Below the pieces are notes generated by a model, which worked only from the letters and a program-made list of their open reading frames with translations, made no database searches and was not told where the DNA came from. Source: Oscillospiraceae bacterium (GTDB taxonomy: Bacteria > Bacillota > Clostridia > Oscillospirales > JAAYXM01). Taken from it: a DNA stretch of 40,924 nucleotides. The translations under genes were made by a program, and so were the position numbers. Numbering within the stretch: position 1 is the first letter of the stretch; every line of letters begins with the position of its first letter. Positions 1 through 7,952 of the stretch are shown piece by piece. The stretch spans positions 1 to 40,924 of the forward strand of contig SVLF01000023.1 of NCBI GenBank assembly GCA_015068085.1. The letters are read 5' to 3'.

Positions 1-949
1 GTCTCAGCTCGTGTTCATCACCGGCTGCAAGCTGTTCGGAAACCTTTGGAACCATAACGGAGGTCAGGGATGCGATAAATGCAATAGGGAACATAAGAAG
101 CGGCATAGTCATACCGAACATGGCACCGAAGGCCTCTGTTGCAGTGCGCAGGCTCATTCCGGCACATTGAAGTCTTCGCGGGAGAAGAATGGAGTTCACC
201 GAGCCGAGCAGATTGTTCACTGTTGCCGCTGCCGATACGGGAAGGGATATAGCGAGAATATCCGCCGTTTTTACAGGTTCGCTTCGACGGGAGGAAAGGC
301 GTCGCTTTTCCGGACGGTAAAAAAGAGAAAGCAGGGATGAGCTGAACAGCTCGCTTATCACCATACCGAGAAAAATGAGCATAGCGCTGATGCCTGCATC
401 ACCGGTGCGGAAGGTAAAAAGAAGTGCGGCAACGGCGAGAGCGCGGATTACCTGCTCGGAAAGCTCGGAGATTATCTGAGGATATACTTTTCCCACTCCG
501 TAGAAATAGTTTTTGAAAATGTTTTCAATCCCCGTAAGGAAAAGGCAGATAAAAACAAACGGGAGGGAGAGCATAGTGCGCCTGTCACCGAGAATGTTCC
601 GTGAAATCACGTTGGGGAACAAAGTGCAAACGGCGGCAAGGAGAAAAACAGATATGAAAAAAATTCTTCGGCAAAGAGTTACCGAGCGTACAGCGCCGGT
701 CATATCTCCCACACCGGCTTTTGATGCCGCAATGCGTGCGACTGCAACGGTGAGACCGCTGAGCGCAAGAGAGGACATAACGGAATAAAACGGCGTTACC
801 AGCTGATATACGCCGAGCGCCTCGGCACCCGCCATACGGCTTAAAAAAATGCGGTACAAAAAACCGAGAAGCTGAAGAAAAGTGTTAGATACGGATATTG
901 CAAAAAGACTGTAAAAAACCGACTTGCGGCTTATTTTTGAAAGCTTCAC
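1..949 (-). CDS. SpoVB-like polysaccharide/lipid flippase of the MATE/MOP superfamily, 3' end outside window
   Basis: The first 316 codons of a leftward gene are present and the rest lies beyond base 1. The protein is strongly hydrophobic with many membrane segments. Its N-terminus (KLSKISRKSVFYSLF, then a long hydrophobic helix and GAEALGVYQL) and the later segments VGKVYPQIISE and LTSVMVPKVSE are typical of the SpoVB/MurJ-like branch of the MOP exporters, which flip polyprenyl-linked sugars or other lipids across the membrane. In spore formers SpoVB acts in cortex synthesis, but vegetative paralogues are common, so the role is inferred only at family level. The start is GTG at 949, preceded by GGAGG ten bases upstream. 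That Shine-Dalgarno sequence lies inside the terminator hairpin of the upstream malQ gene, which is unusual. Confidence 0.85.
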   Translation of the reverse strand, partial: MKLSKISRKSVFYSLFAISVSNTFLQLLGFLYRIFLSRMAGAEALGVYQLVTPFYSVMSSLALSGLTVAVARIAASKAGVGDMTGAVRSVTLCRRIFFISVFLLAAVCTLFPNVISRNILGDRRTMLSLPFVFICLFLTGIENIFKNYFYGVGKVYPQIISELSEQVIRALAVAALLFTFRTGDAGISAMLIFLGMVISELFSSSLLSLFYRPEKRRLSSRRSEPVKTADILAISLPVSAAATVNNLLGSVNSILLPRRLQCAGMSLRTATEAFGAMFGMTMPLLMFPIAFIASLTSVMVPKVSEQLAAGDEHELR

Positions 950-988
950 AGAAAAAACACCTCCGTCATAATAAATATGACGGAGGTG
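950..988 (-). terminator. Rho-independent terminator of malQ whose 3' arm carries the next gene's Shine-Dalgarno
   Basis: A perfect 13-bp stem (958-970 with 976-988) closes a 5-nt loop. On the minus strand it is followed directly by TTTTTT, fourteen bases after the malQ stop. The 3' arm contains GGAGGTG, the only plausible ribosome binding site for the GTG start at 949. Termination and translation initiation signals therefore share the same bases. Confidence 0.85.
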
Positions 989-1002
989 CCCTAAAAATGA
1001 GA

Positions 1003-2469
1003 TTATATTCTGGAGTATTTTTCGTTAAGCGCAAAAAGCTTTTCTGAAAGAGCTTTTGAAAGAGCTCCTTCCTGCATACGCCAGCGCCAGTTGCGGTCGT
1101 TGACCGTTGAAGGCGTGTTCATACGCGCCGTGGCGGGAAGATTAAGAAAATCCTGCATAGGTGCAATTGCAAGGTCTGCCCGGGAGCTCCACGCCGCACG
1201 CAAAAATGCATCAAAAAGCGTTTCGCCGTCAGCGGGGGAGAGATATCTCCGTGCAAAGTCGAGAATATGCAAGGGAGCAGACTCGAGAAAGCCTCGGAGA
1301 GTGTCGTTGTCGTGGGTGCCGGTGTATACAACGCAGTTTTCGGGATATTTGTGCGGAAGATAAATGTTATGCTCATCGCTGTCGAATGCAAACTGCAAAA
1401 CCTTCATTCCGGGAAGGTTACAGCCGTCACGCAGGGCAAAGACCTCATCTGTAAGAAAACCAAGATCCTCTGCGATAAGAGAAAGGTTGGGAAGTGCGGA
1501 TTTTATCGTATCAAAGAACGCTTTGCCCGGTCCTTTTTCCCAATGGCCGCATACGGCATTCACAGCGCCGTAGGGGACAGACCAGTAAGCTTCAAATGCG
1601 CGGAAGTGGTCGAGACGCACGGTGTCAAACATCTTCGCGCAGTGAGAAAGGCGGGCAATCCACCACGAGAATCCGTTTTCGGCAAGACGGTTCCAGCGGT
1701 ATGTCGGATTCCCCCAGAGCTGTCCTTCTGCGGAAAATGCATCGGGCGGACAGCCGGAAACGTCAAAGGGGATGAGCGCATCGTTTAAGTTAAAGATCCC
1801 GGGGCTTGACCAGACATCGCAGGAGTCAAGCGAAACGTAAATCGGAACATCGCCGATAAGTGAGATACCCTTTGAATTTGCAAATCTGCGGAGCTTTTCC
1901 CACTGAGAGAAAAACATGAATTGCTCAAATTTATAATAGTTTTCATCTTTGCGGTGCTTTTCTCTCCACTCCGAGAGGCCGGATTTGTCGCGGAGTGATG
2001 CCGGAAAATGCTGCCACGCAATTCCACCGAGCTCCTCGCGGATTGACATAAATGAAGCATAGTCACCTATCCAGTGGCTTTCACGCTCGCAGAACGCTTC
2101 AAGTGCCTCATAATCACGAAAACGCGAAAAGGCAAGGCGCAGAAGCCGTGCACGCTCCGGAATGATAATTTTAAAATCAACGCGCTCACAGTTTTCGTGC
2201 TCTGCACTGCGGAGCTCATCCTCTGTTATAAGTCCCGCTTCAAAAAGTGCTTCAGGGTCGATAAAAAGAGGATCTCCGGCAAACGAGGAAATGGAATTGT
2301 ACGGAGAAAAGCCGGGACCGCGCGGGTTTACGGGAAGAACCTGCCACGTTGAAAACCCGCTTTTGGCAAGAAAGGCAACGAATTCCCATGCTGTTTTTCC
2401 GAGCGTTCCTATTCCGTATTTTCCGTTAAGAGAGGAAATGTGCATCAGAACACCGCTTTGTCTTTTCAT
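1003..2469 (-). CDS. malQ: 4-alpha-glucanotransferase (amylomaltase, GH77)
   Basis: This 488-residue cytosolic enzyme transfers alpha-1,4-glucan segments between maltodextrins and glucose in glycogen and maltodextrin metabolism. Family motifs are clear: NPRGPGFSPY near the N-terminus, IGDVPIYVS, VRLDHFRAF, LIAEDLG and TGTHDND. The expected catalytic residues fall at D287 (nucleophile), E334 (acid/base) and D389, with the same 47- and 55-residue spacing as in Thermus amylomaltase (293/340/395). I chose the ATG at 2469 rather than the in-frame start at 2490 because AGGAG lies six bases before it and it overlaps the stop of the upstream gene as ATGA, which implies translational coupling. It is a normal-length, intact gene, last before a strong terminator. 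Confidence 0.95.
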   Translation of the reverse strand: MKRQSGVLMHISSLNGKYGIGTLGKTAWEFVAFLAKSGFSTWQVLPVNPRGPGFSPYNSISSFAGDPLFIDPEALFEAGLITEDELRSAEHENCERVDFKIIIPERARLLRLAFSRFRDYEALEAFCERESHWIGDYASFMSIREELGGIAWQHFPASLRDKSGLSEWREKHRKDENYYKFEQFMFFSQWEKLRRFANSKGISLIGDVPIYVSLDSCDVWSSPGIFNLNDALIPFDVSGCPPDAFSAEGQLWGNPTYRWNRLAENGFSWWIARLSHCAKMFDTVRLDHFRAFEAYWSVPYGAVNAVCGHWEKGPGKAFFDTIKSALPNLSLIAEDLGFLTDEVFALRDGCNLPGMKVLQFAFDSDEHNIYLPHKYPENCVVYTGTHDNDTLRGFLESAPLHILDFARRYLSPADGETLFDAFLRAAWSSRADLAIAPMQDFLNLPATARMNTPSTVNDRNWRWRMQEGALSKALSEKLFALNEKYSRI

Positions 2470-3935
2470 ACAGAGCTCCTTATCTTCCAATTGCAGAAAT
2501 CATGGTAGATATTCTGCGAGGATGGATTTATTTTTTCAAAAAAGTTTTTCTCGGTATATACTGCCGTATCTTTAAAAAGAACAGGTGCAAACGGAATTGT
2601 GTCGCAGAATGCGGTAAAGAACTGCGAGAGCCCTTCGTCACCGCCGAGATATGCTGCAACACCTGCTGAGAGGGACGCGTCGTAAAAGCCTCCGAAGTTC
2701 AGAGAACCGGCGACAAGACGAGTGATGTCAAAGTCTGAGCCGAGCGCAACCTCGGCGTAATAAAGGTCAAAATCACCCGAGGAGAGTGCACGGGTATATT
2801 CATCAAACGGAAGTGCGCGGACGGTGGTGGGAGCGCCGAGACGCGTAAGCGTTTCGGCAATTCTCTTGCAAACTGCTACCTTTCCGCTGTTTTCACTGTT
2901 TACGAGTATGGTAAGAGCATCGTTGAACGGAAGCGGGGTGTCCGGTTGATAAGAAAGCGACTCTGCCGCAGAGTGGTTATAAAGTGCGCTTACAGGGTGT
3001 ACGGGAAGAGCGGCGGCGTTACCCATCAGCGCAAAATCCCCGCTTGCCGCCGAGTCGCGGTCAATCGCGCGGGCAACTGCACGGCGGTTGTTCTTGTCGG
3101 AGAAAAGCGGTTTTCTTGTGTTAAATCCAACATAGTGAAAAAGTGTGGACGGAACGTTTGTGCGCTCCGCAAGACTTGAAGGAATAAGCTGAGATGTTCC
3201 TGTCGGATCGCTTGCGAGAAGAGATATGTTGTGAGAGTCAAATTCAAACACAAGCTCATCTGAGCTTGCAACATCGTGTAGCGCAATCACCTGATAATGA
3301 TTTTTTTTACCGCTGTGATGATTGTCGCGTGTGACGAGTGCTGTTTTGTCGTCCTTGGGTGCGTAAATTCCGGTGCCGATGGGGAATATGTTTTTTCGTG
3401 TGCCCGATTTTACAATCGGGATATCGAGAAGAGCGGGAAAACGCGCATTGTCGTATTTAAGGCGAACCTTTACATATCCTTTTGAATTTGATGAACGGAT
3501 GCTTTCGACAACCGAGAGCGATGATGCAAAGTACGAGCCATTCTCCGCGGCGGCGCGGAGAGAGTATTCAACATCAGACGGAGAAAGCGCGCTTCCGTCG
3601 GAAAACGTGACGCCGCTTTTTATATTAAAGGTGTACTCACGGTCAGAGTATGTGTAATCCGAGCAGAGAACCGGTGTTACCTCAAAGGTTTCCGAAACCG
3701 CAAAAAGCGGTTCACAGATAAGTCCGCAAAGCTCAAAGTTAATCTTACTCGGCGTTGTATATGGGTCTGCGCTTTCGTTTGAAGCAAATGCAACACCGAA
3801 AACCGAGGTATCCGGTATATATTCCTCCTCGGGCAGAGCGGATGAGGAAATATCCGCTTCGGGAAGCTCCGTAACGCCGCAGGAGGAGAGAAACAGAATG
3901 AATAAGAGAATAAAACAAAGCGTTTTTTTCATCAT
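2466..3935 (-). CDS. Family 5 (peptide/nickel-type) extracellular solute-binding lipoprotein, orphan
   Basis: The 489-residue product begins MMKKTLCF, a lipoprotein signal with lipobox LSSC, so the mature protein should be lipid-anchored outside the membrane. The body looks like the SBP_bac_5 (DppA/OppA) family: a LxxLICEPLF-type segment near the start, the ITFSDGS-like segment (VTFSDGSALSPSDVEYSLRA), IGTGIY, HYVGFNTRKPLFSDKNNRRAV and the AIDRD segment. Such proteins bind oligopeptides, metals or sugars for an ABC importer, but no permease or ATPase gene lies nearby, so the ligand is unknown. The start at 3935 has AAAGGGG upstream and overlaps the pgeF stop as ATGA. Its own stop overlaps malQ the same way. 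The length and divergence suggest a specialised paralogue. Confidence 0.85.
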   Translation of the reverse strand: MMKKTLCFILLFILFLSSCGVTELPEADISSSALPEEEYIPDTSVFGVAFASNESADPYTTPSKINFELCGLICEPLFAVSETFEVTPVLCSDYTYSDREYTFNIKSGVTFSDGSALSPSDVEYSLRAAAENGSYFASSLSVVESIRSSNSKGYVKVRLKYDNARFPALLDIPIVKSGTRKNIFPIGTGIYAPKDDKTALVTRDNHHSGKKNHYQVIALHDVASSDELVFEFDSHNISLLASDPTGTSQLIPSSLAERTNVPSTLFHYVGFNTRKPLFSDKNNRRAVARAIDRDSAASGDFALMGNAAALPVHPVSALYNHSAAESLSYQPDTPLPFNDALTILVNSENSGKVAVCKRIAETLTRLGAPTTVRALPFDEYTRALSSGDFDLYYAEVALGSDFDITRLVAGSLNFGGFYDASLSAGVAAYLGGDEGLSQFFTAFCDTIPFAPVLFKDTAVYTEKNFFEKINPSSQNIYHDFCNWKIRSSV

Positions 3936-4756
3936 TTTTCCCCTTTCAGCATAATAACCGCCGCCATTGTTCCGCGAATTCCTCCGGTAGCACGGTGCGA
4001 CCAATACAGGTCGTTTTTACAGCAGGTACATTCATCCGAAATTGTTATGTTTTCTTCCGGTATGCCTGAGTCGAGAAGGGTTAATGCATTGAGGGCGGGA
4101 AGTGAAACATGATATTTTCCGTTGCCGTGAGAAACGATGTGTTTTTTTGCAACCGCGCCAAAGGAAGAAATCATTGCATCGGGCACATCGCTGTCCGTTT
4201 CAAAACAGCAAGCGCCTATTGACGGGCCTATTGCCGCAAGAATGTCGCAGGGGCAAGAACCAAAGCTTTTCGCCATTTCGCGGATTGCCGCGGCAGGGGT
4301 TTTCATTGCGGTACCGCGCCAGCCCGCGTGAGCTACGCCTGCAGCACGATTTTTCGTATCCAACAGAAAAACGGGAACGCAGTCTGCGTGGTACGTTGCA
4401 ATGGGAAGGTTTGGTGTGTTTGTAATAACAGCATCATATTCACGCTTACGGGGGGAGAACGCCTCTCCCGCATCGAGGTCTGCTGCAATGCATACGCCGT
4501 CCCGGTGAATCTGAGAAAAGGCAACGGTGCGCAGTGCGTCAAAGCCTGCGGCGTTGCCTAAAAGCTCATAATTGCGGAGAACATTGCTTTTCTCATCCCC
4601 GCGGCCGAAGCCGAGGTTCATTTCATCAAGCGGGGGTGCAGACACACCGCCGCGGCGTGTAGAAAAACAGGTTACGGCAAGCCCGGTTTTGTCAAAAGCC
4701 GGGACGGAAAGATAAGTTACACCATTTACAATGTTGGTTTTAAATCCGTGTTTCAA
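3932..4756 (-). CDS. pgeF: Peptidoglycan editing factor PgeF (YfiH/DUF152, laccase-domain family)
   Basis: This 274-residue protein carries the family hallmarks in order: an STRRGGVS segment, YHADCVPVFLLD, AGVAHAGWRGT, AAIGPSIGACCFE and a C-terminal CTCC...LYWSHR motif. The conserved His and Cys residues in these motifs form the metal site of the fold. The family was once called polyphenol oxidase or laccase. In E. coli YfiH it removes misincorporated L-Ser from peptidoglycan precursors, and purine nucleoside activities are also reported. Translation appears to start at TTG 4756, eight bases after GGAGG, because no closer ATG precedes the conserved domain. It sits 24 bases after typA and overlaps the next gene by four bases, so it belongs to the typA transcription unit. 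Confidence 0.9.
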   Translation of the reverse strand: MKHGFKTNIVNGVTYLSVPAFDKTGLAVTCFSTRRGGVSAPPLDEMNLGFGRGDEKSNVLRNYELLGNAAGFDALRTVAFSQIHRDGVCIAADLDAGEAFSPRKREYDAVITNTPNLPIATYHADCVPVFLLDTKNRAAGVAHAGWRGTAMKTPAAAIREMAKSFGSCPCDILAAIGPSIGACCFETDSDVPDAMISSFGAVAKKHIVSHGNGKYHVSLPALNALTLLDSGIPEENITISDECTCCKNDLYWSHRATGGIRGTMAAVIMLKGEK

Positions 4757-4780
4757 GCTTTCTGCCTCCGAATCGGTTTA

Positions 4781-6607
4781 TTATTGTTGTTTTCCTTTTA
4801 AAAGCTTCATTCGTGCGCTGTGGTCAAGAAGACGCTTGCGCATACGCAAGGATTCCGGAGTTACCTCAAGAAGCTCGTCATCGGCAAGAAACTCGAGCAT
4901 CTGCTCAAGACTGAGTATCCGCGGCGGAACGAGACGCAGAGCATCATCACTTCCGGATGCACGCATATTGGTAAGCTGTTTTTTCTTACATACGTTTACA
5001 ACGATGTCGTCTGCCTTGTTGGAAACGCCGACAATCATACCTGCGTATACATTGTCTCCGGGAGAAACGAACATCGAGCCGCGGTCCTGAACGTTGAATA
5101 TACCATAGCCGACGGCTTCTCCGGTTTCGTATGCAATAAGCGAACCGGTTGCGCGACGTGGGATATCACCCTTTGACGGAGAATAGCCGTGGAAGATGGA
5201 ATTAAGGATGCCTTCTCCTTTTGTATCTGTAAGAAACTCATTTCTGTAACCGAAAAGACCGCGTGCAGGAATGATGAACTCAATTCTTGTACGTGAGCCA
5301 ACCTGTGACATTTTGCGAAGCTCGCCCTTGCGTGAGCAGAGCTTTTCAATAACAGAACCGCTGCAATCGCCGGGGACATCGGCAACAACCTCTTCCATCG
5401 GCTCGCACATAACGCCGTCAATCTCGCGCATAAGAACGCGCGGTGTGCTTACCTGGAATTCGTACCCTTCACGGCGCATGGTTTCAATCAGAATGGAAAG
5501 GTGCATTTCTCCGCGTCCGGAAACGATGAAGGCATCAGAGCTGTTTTCAGCAGGGGTTACGCGCAGGGAAACGTCCTTTAAAAGCTCACGCTCAAGACGG
5601 TCCTTGATGTTGCGGGTTGTTACGAATTTTCCTTCGCGTCCGGCAAAAGGTGAGTCGTTTACGGAGAAAGTCATTTCAACCGTCGGCTCGGAAATCTTGA
5701 CGAACGGAAGCGGCTCCGGATTTTCGGTGTCGCATATAGTGTCTCCGATTGTTATCTCAGCGATACCCGAAAGGCAGATAATATTTCCTGCGGTTGCTTC
5801 GGTGACGGGAACGCGCTCAAGTCCCTCAAACTGATACATTGCGGTGATTTTAGCCTTCTTCGGCTCGCGCTGGTTGTGATAATCGCAGACAACAATTTCC
5901 TGATTCTGGCGGATGATGCCGGATTCAACGCGACCGATAGCTATTCTTCCTACATAGTCATTATAGTCGATGGACGAAACAAGAAGGCGCATCGGCTCGT
6001 CACAATTTGCACTCGGTTCAGGAATGTATTCGATGATTTTGTCAAAGAGCGGGCGCAAATCCGTGCCTTCTGTGAGCGGGTCGTTTGATGCAATGCCGGC
6101 GCGTGCGGAGCAGAAAAGGAACGGAGAATCAAGCTGGTCATCGTTTGCTTCAAGATCCATAAACAGCTCTAAAACCTCGTCCTCAATTTCGTCAAGACGT
6201 GCGTCCTGACGGTCAATCTTGTTGACCGCAACGATTACGCGATGACCGAGAGACAGCGCTTTTTGAAGAACAAAACGCGTCTGCGGCATAGGGCCTTCGG
6301 CAGCGTCAACGAGAAGGATAACGCCGTCAACCATTTTGAGAACGCGCTCAACCTCGCCGCCGAAATCTGCGTGTCCGGGAGTATCAATTATGTTTATTTT
6401 CACGTCACCGTAACGGATTGACGTGTTTTTTGCGAGAATGGTGATGCCGCGCTCACGCTCGATGTCGTTAGAATCCATAACGCGTTCTGCAACGACCTGG
6501 TTTTCGCGGAAGGTTCCGCTTTGCTTCAGCATTTCGTCAACCAGCGTGGTTTTGCCGTGGTCAACGTGGGCAATAATGGCAATGTTTCTGATGTTGGGAT
6601 TTGTCAA
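4781..6607 (-). CDS. typA: Ribosome-associated translational GTPase TypA/BipA
   Basis: This 608-residue protein has the full TypA architecture: an N-terminal GTPase domain with G1 AHVDHGKTT, switch RERGITI, G3 DTPGHADF and G4 NKIDR, then the EF-Tu-like domain II, EF-G-like domains III and V, and the BipA-specific C-terminal domain ending in a basic segment. TypA binds the ribosome near the EF-G site and helps large-subunit assembly and stress adaptation. The start is TTG at 6607, eight bases downstream of AAAGGAG; the next residues [18 protein letters not shown] match the family start exactly. It is preceded by secG and a hairpin terminator, and is the first gene of the pgeF-SBP-malQ run. Confidence 0.97.
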   Translation of the reverse strand: MTNPNIRNIAIIAHVDHGKTTLVDEMLKQSGTFRENQVVAERVMDSNDIERERGITILAKNTSIRYGDVKINIIDTPGHADFGGEVERVLKMVDGVILLVDAAEGPMPQTRFVLQKALSLGHRVIVAVNKIDRQDARLDEIEDEVLELFMDLEANDDQLDSPFLFCSARAGIASNDPLTEGTDLRPLFDKIIEYIPEPSANCDEPMRLLVSSIDYNDYVGRIAIGRVESGIIRQNQEIVVCDYHNQREPKKAKITAMYQFEGLERVPVTEATAGNIICLSGIAEITIGDTICDTENPEPLPFVKISEPTVEMTFSVNDSPFAGREGKFVTTRNIKDRLERELLKDVSLRVTPAENSSDAFIVSGRGEMHLSILIETMRREGYEFQVSTPRVLMREIDGVMCEPMEEVVADVPGDCSGSVIEKLCSRKGELRKMSQVGSRTRIEFIIPARGLFGYRNEFLTDTKGEGILNSIFHGYSPSKGDIPRRATGSLIAYETGEAVGYGIFNVQDRGSMFVSPGDNVYAGMIVGVSNKADDIVVNVCKKKQLTNMRASGSDDALRLVPPRILSLEQMLEFLADDELLEVTPESLRMRKRLLDHSARMKLLKGKQQ

Positions 6608-6634
6608 GTTAAAGACTCCTTTGATAAAGATGGA

Positions 6635-6686
6635 TTAAAAATACAATAGCGCAGAAGCAAAAGCCGCTCTGCGCATGATATTGTAT
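6635..6686 (-). terminator. Hairpin terminator/attenuator between secG and typA
   Basis: Two paired blocks (6641-6648 with 6679-6686, and 6649-6655 with 6668-6674) form a 15-bp interrupted stem with a 4-nt bulge. On the minus strand it is followed by TTTTT. It lies seven bases after the secG stop, so it probably ends secG mRNA or attenuates read-through into typA. Confidence 0.75.
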
Positions 6687-6693
6687 TGGTAGA

Positions 6694-6927
6694 TTAGCCA
6701 AGAATATTGAGGTTAAGCACAAGCGTAACAATAATGAATACAGCTGCGATAACCGTTGTCAGCTTTGCAAGTGTAGCATCAAGAGACTTAGACTTATTCT
6801 TGGAAAGGAAGGTATCACCGGCACCTGCGATAGCGCCGAGACCCTGAGTGCGTCCCTGCTGGAACATAACGATGCAGACAAGTGCAACAGAAAGAATAAG
6901 CTGAACAATAGTAAGAGCAATTTTCAA
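6694..6927 (-). CDS. secG: Preprotein translocase subunit SecG
   Basis: The 77-residue product has the SecG layout: a first membrane helix (IALTIVQLILSVALVCIVMF), the conserved cytosolic loop QQGRTQGLGAIAGAGDTFL, a basic spacer, and a second hydrophobic helix ending NLNILG. SecG is the small membrane partner of SecYE and assists SecA-driven protein export. I chose TTG at 6927 as the start because GGAGG lies eight bases upstream and the resulting length is typical. Longer in-frame extensions have no ribosome binding site. A promoter lies at 6995-7023. Confidence 0.93.
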   Translation of the reverse strand: MKIALTIVQLILSVALVCIVMFQQGRTQGLGAIAGAGDTFLSKNKSKSLDATLAKLTTVIAAVFIIVTLVLNLNILG

Positions 6928-6994
6928 AATAAACACCTCCGAAATAATCTGCCGTGCGAATAATACACGGTAATGCTTGTCATAAGTACAGTAA

Positions 6995-7023
6995 ATTCTA
7001 CCACATATTAAAGAATTTTTCAA
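6995..7023 (-). promoter_or_regulatory. Sigma-A-type promoter of secG
   Basis: On the minus strand TTGAAA (7018-7023) and TAGAAT (6995-7000) are separated by exactly 17 bases, leaving a leader of about 60 nt before the secG start. It faces away from the promoter at 7096-7124. Confidence 0.7.
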
Positions 7024-7068
7024 CCTTTTTTTCTAAAATAATTATATTTTTATCGGCAAAATACGCAA

Positions 7069-7097
7069 AAGTATAAAATGGACCTATTTTTATACTT
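7069..7097. promoter_or_regulatory. Perfect inverted repeat overlapping a promoter -35 region (possible operator)
   Basis: Two perfect 10-bp arms (7069-7078 and 7088-7097) are separated by nine bases. The right arm runs into the -35 hexamer of the promoter for the downstream CofE-like gene. A repressor site is plausible. It has no T-run and begins well after the divergent secG promoter, so a terminator is unlikely. Confidence 0.45.
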
Positions 7098-7124
7098 GCC
7101 GTCGGTACGCTTTTGTGATATACT
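7096..7124 (+). promoter_or_regulatory. Promoter of the CofE-like gene
   Basis: TTGCCG (7096-7101) and TATACT (7119-7124) are 17 bases apart, giving a leader of about 37 nt before the ATG at 7168. Confidence 0.6.
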
Positions 7125-7167
7125 TAATGCATACAGAATAAAATTAACTCATAAAAGGGGTATAAAA

Positions 7168-7866
7168 ATGTCAGAGCTTTGTGCAAATGAAGGCAAGAAT
7201 ACTACCATAACCGTTGACGGGAAGGAGTATATGCGCCTGCCGATAAAGACGCATGTTGTAACCGAAAGCGATAAGATTACGGATGTTGCGGAAAAATATG
7301 CCGCAGAGCATATGCAGGAGGGAGATATTCTTTTTATCTCGGAAAAGTGTGTTGCCTGCTCGCAGAAGCGCGCTGTTCCGCTTACGGAAATCCATCCGCG
7401 TCCGCTTGCAAAGCTTCTTTGTAAGTTTGTTTACAAGTCACCCTACGGAATAGGCCTCGGTATTCCTGAAACCATGGAAATGGCACTTCGTGAGTGCGGA
7501 ACCTTCCGTCTTCTCTGTGCGGCATTCTGCTCCGCAATAGGAAAGCTTTTAGGTAAGCGCGGCTGGTTTTACAAGGTTGCGGGCTACCGCGCCGAGTCTA
7601 TCGACGGACCGACACCGTACACCCTTCCGCCGTACAACAAGTGCGTTGTTCTCGGTCCGGAGGATCCGGATAAGGTTGCACGCGATGTTGCGGCAAGAAT
7701 CGGTTTCCGCGTTGCAGTTGTAGACGTAAACGACCTCACCGGAAAAATCCTCGGTGCGTCTGACGATACTGTTGACAGAACGCTTCTTCCGAAGATTTTG
7801 CGCGATAACCCGCTCGGTCAGAGCGCACAGCAGACACCGATGGGCATTATCCGCGAGGTAAAATAA
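7168..7866 (+). CDS. Coenzyme F420-0:L-glutamate ligase-like protein (CofE/FbiB-N family)
   Basis: The 232-residue protein resembles the F420_ligase family: an N-terminal RLPIKTHVV segment, GDILFISEKCVA, an internal GIPETMEMAL segment, AGYRAESIDGPTPYTLPPYNKCVVLGPEDPDKVA, and a C-terminal VVDVNDLTGKILGAS block. CofE adds glutamate to F420-0 with GTP. In Clostridia, homologues are often present without the other F420 genes, so the substrate here is probably something else. No F420 biosynthesis gene is in the window. The ATG at 7168 follows AAAAGGGG by seven bases; an upstream in-frame start at 7078 would include the promoter region and is unlikely. The gene stands alone between its own promoter and a strong terminator. 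Confidence 0.8.
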   Translation: MSELCANEGKNTTITVDGKEYMRLPIKTHVVTESDKITDVAEKYAAEHMQEGDILFISEKCVACSQKRAVPLTEIHPRPLAKLLCKFVYKSPYGIGLGIPETMEMALRECGTFRLLCAAFCSAIGKLLGKRGWFYKVAGYRAESIDGPTPYTLPPYNKCVVLGPEDPDKVARDVAARIGFRVAVVDVNDLTGKILGASDDTVDRTLLPKILRDNPLGQSAQQTPMGIIREVK

Positions 7867-7882
7867 AAAAATAGGCTAATAG

Positions 7883-7931
7883 CAAAAGCTACCCTGGTTT
7901 GTGCTGTCTGCACAAATCAGGGTAGCTTTTG
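7883..7931. terminator. Bidirectional terminator between convergent genes
   Basis: A long stem pairs 7883-7904 with 7910-7931 around a 5-nt loop, with one mismatch. On the minus strand it is followed, after about ten bases, by a run of seven T. It lies between the convergent CofE-like and MocA-like genes and probably serves both. Confidence 0.8.
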
Positions 7932-7952
7932 TCAATTCTCATCTTTAAAACT

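Noticed and set aside
7078..7167. In-frame 30-codon extension of the CofE-like gene
   Set aside because: It overlaps the probable promoter, and the AAAAGGGG ribosome binding site points to the ATG at 7168.
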